Assembly (NCBI GenBank): GCA_947644365.1
Contig: CANRYZ010000002.1
Span: 1-64,000 of the forward strand
DNA length: 64,000 bases
Source: an uncultured Oscillibacter sp.
Lineage (GTDB): Bacteria > Bacillota > Clostridia > Oscillospirales > Oscillospiraceae
Direction of reading: 5' to 3'
The notes beneath the pieces were generated by a model. That model was not told where the DNA came from and ran no database searches. It saw only the letters and a program-made list of their open reading frames with translations. Positions within the stretch are counted from its first letter, which is position 1. Every line of letters starts with the position of its first letter. Positions 59,926-64,000 of the stretch are shown here, one piece after another. The position numbers and the translations under genes are program-made.

Positions 59926-60037
59926 GCGGGGCCCTCCTCTCCGGCCATGGACAACACTTTTATTATAATATACCATCGCCGGCGGAGGAAGTCGAGAAAA
60001 ATTTGGAAATTTCCCGGCGGCTCTCCGGGAAAAAGAT

Positions 60038-60066
60038 TTGACCTCCCAGGGCTGTGATGCTAAAAT
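60038..60066 (+). promoter_or_regulatory. Promoter of the pfs-luxS operon
   Basis: TTGACC (60038-60043), 17 bp, TAAAAT (60061-60066) with extended TGC. Confidence 0.7.
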
Positions 60067-60158
60067 ATCTCAGGGAAGCGCCGATTCAATCAACGTGCGC
60101 GGATTTATTCAGCGGCCGCCCGGCGGCCGGCGGAGACGGCAGAAGGGGAGGAATTTCT

Positions 60159-60539
60159 ATGAAAAGCGTGAAGCCCGGACGGGGCCCGTCGGCCATGGGG
60201 GCCATGGGCTCCCTGGTGGGCGTGATCTTCGGCGTGATCTGGACGGGCGCCGCGGCCTCCATGGGGGCGCCGCCGTTCTTTTTGGCCTTCGGGGTGCTCT
60301 TCATCATCATAGGGATCGTGCAGGCCCTCTATCACTTCAAAAACGCCACGGGGGAGAACCGCTTCTCCGCCTTTGACATCACCGAGGACGGCGAGGAGCC
60401 CGACCCCCTGGACCGCCGGGACCGGGAGGAGCCGCCGCCGGAGGGCGCGTACCGCTTCTGTCCCTACTGCGGCGCGCGGTTCAGCGGCGATTTCGTGTAC
60501 TGCGGCAAGTGCGGCAGACAATTGCCGGATTTAGAATAG
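60159..60539 (+). CDS. Membrane protein with C-terminal zinc ribbon
   Basis: A 126-residue protein. Two membrane helices (about 13-35 and 40-58) lead to an acidic linker and a zinc ribbon CPYCGARF ... VYCGKCGRQL at the C-terminus (about 102-122). Function unknown. GGGGAGGA sets the ATG at 60159. It is 11 bp before the nucleosidase gene and so leads the pfs-luxS operon. Confidence 0.7.
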   Translation: MKSVKPGRGPSAMGAMGSLVGVIFGVIWTGAAASMGAPPFFLAFGVLFIIIGIVQALYHFKNATGENRFSAFDITEDGEEPDPLDRRDREEPPPEGAYRFCPYCGARFSGDFVYCGKCGRQLPDLE

Positions 60540-60550
60540 GAGGAGAGACC

Positions 60551-61240
60551 ATGAAAGTCGCGCTGCAATTCGCCATGCCCGTGGAATTCCGGGCCCTGCC
60601 GGGCGCGGAGGCGCTGGAGCCCTTTGAGACCGTCTCCGGCGTGCCCTTTTACGACCTGGGAGAGGGGCTGACCGCCTGCGTGGGCGGCGTCAGCAAGGTA
60701 AACGCCGCCATGGCCGCGGAGATCTTATGCCTGCGGTACGGCGTGGACCTGATCTTGAACGCCGGCATCGCCGGCTGCGCCACCAGCCTGCCCACCGGCG
60801 CCCTGGCGGTGGCCCGGGAGTTCGTCCAGCACGACGTGGACACCTCCGGCGCGGGGGACCCCCTGGGGATGGTCTCCACCGTGAACCGGACGGAGTTTCC
60901 CACCTGGGAGCCGGAGCGGTGCGCGGCGCTGCTGCGGACCATGGGCTGCGAGGCTGTCCTGGGCCGGGTGGCCACCGGGGACTGGTTCGCCGTCAAGGGG
61001 GACCGCTCCGCCTGGATTCGGGACACCTTCCATCCGGACCTGGTGGAGATGGAGGGCTGCGCCATCGCCCAGGTGTGCCTGCGGAACGGAACGCGGTTCG
61101 TATCCCTGAAATCCGTGTCCGACCACCTGTTCTGCGACAGTCAGATGGAGGAGTATTTCGATTACAGCCGGGCCTTGGAGAACCTGGGAAGGGTGGTTCT
61201 GCCCTTTGCCCGGCTGCTGCAAAAGGAGGAGGCATCATGA
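60551..61240 (+). CDS. mtnN: MTA/SAH nucleosidase family protein
   Basis: A 229-residue PNP/UDP phosphorylase-fold hydrolase. Glycine-rich ILNAGIAGC, VEMEGCAIAQVC with the ribose-binding Met-Glu pair, and a late SVSDH with the catalytic aspartate are present. It would cleave S-adenosylhomocysteine to S-ribosylhomocysteine and adenine. The very next gene is luxS, overlapping by 4 nt, which strongly supports this substrate. AGGAGAGACC precedes the ATG. Confidence 0.88.
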   Translation: MKVALQFAMPVEFRALPGAEALEPFETVSGVPFYDLGEGLTACVGGVSKVNAAMAAEILCLRYGVDLILNAGIAGCATSLPTGALAVAREFVQHDVDTSGAGDPLGMVSTVNRTEFPTWEPERCAALLRTMGCEAVLGRVATGDWFAVKGDRSAWIRDTFHPDLVEMEGCAIAQVCLRNGTRFVSLKSVSDHLFCDSQMEEYFDYSRALENLGRVVLPFARLLQKEEAS

Positions 61241-61701
61241 TGGAACGCATCGCCAGCTTTACCGTGGACCACAACAAGCTCCAGCCGGGACTGTACCTCT
61301 CCCGCCGGGACGGGGACGTGGTGACCTTTGACCTGCGGTTCAAAAAGCCCAACACCGGGGACCTTTTGACCAACGCCGAGATGCACTCGGCGGAGCACCT
61401 GATCGCGACGCTCCTGCGGAATTCCCGGGAGAAGGAGGCGGTGGTCTACTTCGGCCCCATGGGGTGCCAGACGGGCTTCTATTTTCTCTTTGACGGCGGC
61501 CGCCTCTCCCTGAAGGGGGCTGTGGCGCTGCTGAAGGAGGTCTTCGCCGCCGCCGGGGACTTCCAGGGGGAGATGCCCGGAAAGAGCGCCAAGGAGTGCG
61601 GCAACTACATCAATCTGGACGTGGAGACCGGCCGGGCCGTGTGCAGGTTCTACGCGGAGCTGATCGCGGACTGGACCGCGGAGCGGCTGTCCTACGACTG
61701 A
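61237..61701 (+). CDS. luxS: S-ribosylhomocysteine lyase
   Basis: A 154-residue enzyme of normal length. Metal ligands are H50 and H54 in HSAEH and C121 in ECGNYI, and the catalytic cysteine is C77 in GPMGCQTGFY. It splits S-ribosylhomocysteine into homocysteine and DPD, the precursor of autoinducer-2. With the nucleosidase upstream it completes the activated-methyl cycle. AAAGGAGGAGG precedes the ATGATG start. Confidence 0.96.
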   Translation: MMERIASFTVDHNKLQPGLYLSRRDGDVVTFDLRFKKPNTGDLLTNAEMHSAEHLIATLLRNSREKEAVVYFGPMGCQTGFYFLFDGGRLSLKGAVALLKEVFAAAGDFQGEMPGKSAKECGNYINLDVETGRAVCRFYAELIADWTAERLSYD

Positions 61702-61720
61702 GAAAACCGGAGGGATCGCC

Positions 61721-62902
61721 ATGCAGGAAGAGAATAAGAAAAACGGCAGGCGCTATGGGATCATAGCCGCCTGCGGCGCGCTGGCGCTGGCGGTGGTATT
61801 CGGGGCCTATTGGATGGGCCGGTCCGCGGGCGCCGGGAAGGATGTGGGAGAGGAGGCGGCCAAGGCGGCGGCCCTGGGCCACGCCCAGGTCTCCGAGGGA
61901 GACCTCACCCGGTTTGAGATCGCCCGGGACGAGAGCGATGGGGCCCCGGTCTATGAGGTCAAATTCACGGCGGGCCGCGTTGAATACGATTATGAGGTCA
62001 GCGCCGCCACGGGGAGCATTGTGAAGTTCAGCCGGGAGGAGGACGAAGCCGTTCCGCCGCCGGCGCAGGACGCCCCGGCCCCGGCGGACCCGGACATCGG
62101 CGAGGCCCGGGCCTGGGAGATCGCCTTTGACCACGCCGGCGTGACGGAGGACCCGGCCGCCGGAGAGCCGGCGAAGCTGGACTATGAGGACGGCGTACTG
62201 GTCTATGAGCTGAAATTTTTCTCCGGCGGATACGAGTATGACTACGAGATCAGCGCCGCCGACGGCAGCGTGGTGAAGTTCGAGAAGGAGGCGGACGCCC
62301 GGAGCGCGCCTCCCCAGACGCCCTCCGGAAATTCCGGGGCGCCTGCCGTGAGCGCTCCCGCCCAGGCGCCCGCCGGGAACGAGTCCGGCGCGCCGGCGAA
62401 AACGCCCGCCGCCTCCGGGGACATCGGCGAGGCCCGGGCCAAGGAGATCGCCCTGGCCCACGCGGGGGTGACGGCGGACAGCGTCACCGGCTACCGGTGG
62501 GAGCTGGACTACAAGGACGGGGTCCGGGTGTACGAGCTGGAGTTCTTCTCCGGCGGGTACGAGTACGACTACGAGATCAGCGCCGCCGACGGCAGCGTAG
62601 TGAAATTCAAGAAGGAGGCCGACGGGACCCGGCCGGTCCAAAGCGGCGGCAGCGCCGATCCGGTCTATATCGGCGAGGCCCGGGCCCGGGAGATCGCCTA
62701 TGGACACGCCGGCCTCGCGGCGGCGGACGTCGCCCGCTGCGACGTGGAGCTGGACCACCACGACGGACACCACGGCGGGCACCACGGCTCGGGGTGCTGC
62801 GAGTATGAGATCGACTTCTGGTGCGGCGGATACGAGTACGAGTACAAGCTCGACGCCGTCACAGGGGAGATCCTGGAGTCGGGACGAGAGTTTGACGATT
62901 GA
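61721..62902 (+). CDS. Membrane-anchored protein with four PepSY domains
   Basis: A 393-residue protein. One N-terminal membrane helix (about 12-33) is followed by four PepSY units at roughly 42-105, 125-188, 234-298 and 317-390, joined by Ala/Pro/Gly linkers. Units 2 and 3 are almost identical (FFSGGYEYDYEISAADGSVVKF in both). Unit 4 carries a histidine-rich insert HHDGHHGGHHG (346-356) and a CC pair (359-360). PepSY modules are thought to inhibit peptidases or modulate surface processes. It starts 19 bp after luxS. Confidence 0.82.
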   Translation: MQEENKKNGRRYGIIAACGALALAVVFGAYWMGRSAGAGKDVGEEAAKAAALGHAQVSEGDLTRFEIARDESDGAPVYEVKFTAGRVEYDYEVSAATGSIVKFSREEDEAVPPPAQDAPAPADPDIGEARAWEIAFDHAGVTEDPAAGEPAKLDYEDGVLVYELKFFSGGYEYDYEISAADGSVVKFEKEADARSAPPQTPSGNSGAPAVSAPAQAPAGNESGAPAKTPAASGDIGEARAKEIALAHAGVTADSVTGYRWELDYKDGVRVYELEFFSGGYEYDYEISAADGSVVKFKKEADGTRPVQSGGSADPVYIGEARAREIAYGHAGLAAADVARCDVELDHHDGHHGGHHGSGCCEYEIDFWCGGYEYEYKLDAVTGEILESGREFDD

Positions 62903-62930
62903 GGAAACAGATTCCGGCGGAATTTTGGCT

Positions 62931-62970
62931 AAAAGTCAAGAGAAATTTGCAAAAGTCAAGAAAAATTAGC
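62931..62970. repeat. 20 bp tandem direct repeat
   Basis: Two adjacent 20 bp units starting AAAAGTCAAGA (62931-62950 and 62951-62970), identical at 18 positions, between the PepSY gene and the transposase. Confidence 0.6.
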
Positions 62971-63030
62971 ACCCTGCACAAGCGGGGTGGGTGGATTTTA
63001 TGCGTTTTCACAACAAAATGACATGGCAAG

Positions 63031-63061
63031 CCAGCCGGATGGGTCAATCCCATTCGGCTGG
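63031..63061 (-). terminator. Imperfect hairpin downstream of the IS30 transposase
   Basis: CCAGCCG-ATGGG against CCCAT-CGGCTGG around TCAAT, placed just after the transposase stop; it may be a terminator or lie within the IS end. Confidence 0.45.
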
Positions 63062-63084
63062 TACGTTTGTATGGGGTCAAGGCG

Positions 63085-64000
63085 TTACGCCGCCTGGAGC
63101 TCCTGGTCAAAGAGCATGGCGGCGGACTTCCAGCCCAGTATCTTGCGGGGGTAGTTGTTGACCCACCGCTCCGCCGCCATCACCTCCTCCCTTGTAACCC
63201 TATCAAAGTTGGTGCCCTTGGGGAAAAACCGTCTAATCAGCCGGTTCATGTTCTCATTGCTGCCCCGCTCATAGGCGCTGTATGGGTGGCAGAAAAACAC
63301 AATAGTCCGCTTGCCCTTGCGCCGGTGGGACATCTCTATGCCCTCGAAGTCTTGAAACTCACAGCCGTTGTCAACGGTGATGCTCTTGAAAAGTTTATAG
63401 AACAGCTTGCCAAAGCGCCGCTCCAGGCCGTTGATGGCCTTGACCACGCTGGCCGCTGTGTGGTCCTCCACAAGCAGGACAATCCCCATGCGGGTCCGCC
63501 GCTCTGTCAGCACCAGGAGGGCTTGCTTGGAGCCCTTGCACCCCATAACGCTGTCCATCTCCCAGTGGCCAAAGCTGCCCCGGCTCTTGACCTCCTCCGG
63601 GCGCTTTTCGATGCTCTGGCCACGGGGCGCTCTGGCGGCCTCCTTTTTGCTCTTGGCGGCGTAGTGGCGGCGGCCCTTGTCATGCAGGTGCTCCGGGGTC
63701 AGGAAAAGGAACACGTCCCCACGGTAGATGTAATTATAGACCGTATTCTCACAGATTTCCGTGTCAAATTTCTCCCCGTTGTTTCGGATTTCCGCAAGGG
63801 CGGCACCGGGGGCAAAGCCCTGGACCATGATGAGCTCCTCCAGCCGCCGGACCAGGGCGTGGTCATGGCCGATTTTGAGCTCCTTGCCCTTTTCCTTGAG
63901 GAAAGCCTTGTATTTGCGGTGTGCCACGTCCGCACAGTAGACCTCAACGTCAATGAGCTCCGTGGTGCGCTGGATGCACAGGCCCCGGCCTATTTCGTAG
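63085..64000 (-). mobile_element. IS30-family transposase, N-terminus beyond window
   Basis: At least 305 residues are in frame from the window edge to the stop at 63085. The DDE catalytic core is visible: first D in HWEMDSVMG, second D in TVDNGCEF, and E in SNENMNRLIRRFFPKG, the IS30 signature. The upstream helical part (HALVRRLEELI, ENTVYNYIYRGDVF) is typical of the family. The frame is open to base 64000, so the GTG at 63927 is not the real start. The terminal inverted repeats cannot be paired because the other end is outside. Confidence 0.9.

Overview
The window reads as chromosomal DNA of a high-GC, spore-forming anaerobic Firmicute of the Oscillospiraceae type (Flavonifractor / Pseudoflavonifractor / Dysosmobacter-like). 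The evidence is a ctsR-mcsA-clpC operon, an rnfCDGEAB ferredoxin:NAD+ oxidoreductase operon, spoVAC, the acetylated diaminopimelate route, very GC-rich third codon positions, strong AGGAGG-type ribosome binding sites and sigma-A promoters. Genus-level placement is inference; no rRNA is present.

Layout. 1-378: three leucine tRNAs (the first cut by the window edge) ending in an unusual inverted repeat. 0.6-2.9 kb: small proteins, a YfcE-type phosphodiesterase and a VanY-type carboxypeptidase. 3.2-8.7 kb: inositol catabolism genes iolE, iolB, iolD and iolG with a small zinc-ribbon gene between, separated by repeat-bearing spacers. 8.8-10.4 kb: metallo-beta-lactamase-fold hydrolase and a cytidine-deaminase-like gene. 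10.5-15.8 kb: the complete route from aspartate semialdehyde to LL-diaminopimelate (dapA-dapB-dapH behind a lysine riboswitch, a divergent M20 deacetylase and an aminotransferase). 15.9-20.4 kb: a large membrane protein, then an ECF sigma gene followed by two membrane proteins sharing a duplicated N-terminus. 20.4-24.1 kb: clpC-mcsA-ctsR (no mcsB) under CtsR boxes. 24.2-28.3 kb: ferredoxin, a second ECF sigma/anti-sigma pair with a self-recognisable promoter, and recG. 28.3-31 kb: a hairpin element, obgE and an almost 1 kb non-coding palindromic region. 31-36.1 kb: rnfCDGEAB. 36.4-43.5 kb: DUF975 protein, ECF-transporter S component with a divergent MocR-type regulator, AtoE-type fatty-acid transporter, a CmpB-type membrane protein and hemW. 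43.6-49.4 kb: spoVAC, a frameshifted alpha/beta hydrolase, NCS2 permease, MATE exporter, sugar isomerase. 49.4-57.1 kb: mannitol use (mtlA, ptsI, ptsH, DeoR regulator, mtlD) and diaminopropionate ammonia-lyase. 57.4-62.9 kb: a second hairpin element, a CFI-box protein, CapA-like protein, pfs-luxS with a zinc-ribbon protein and a four-PepSY protein. 63.1 kb to the edge: an IS30-family transposase.

How it fits together. The cell appears equipped to ferment myo-inositol and mannitol, to conserve energy from reduced ferredoxin with Rnf, to make DAP for its wall under lysine feedback, to recycle S-adenosylhomocysteine through Pfs and LuxS, and to control protein quality with CtsR. The features least explained by known families are the intergenic repeats: a roughly 850 bp nested palindrome between obgE and rnfB, two copies of a 160-180 bp giant-hairpin element (28284-28444 and 57451-57631), and several shorter dispersed repeats. 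I found no CRISPR array, defence island, prophage or biosynthetic cluster.
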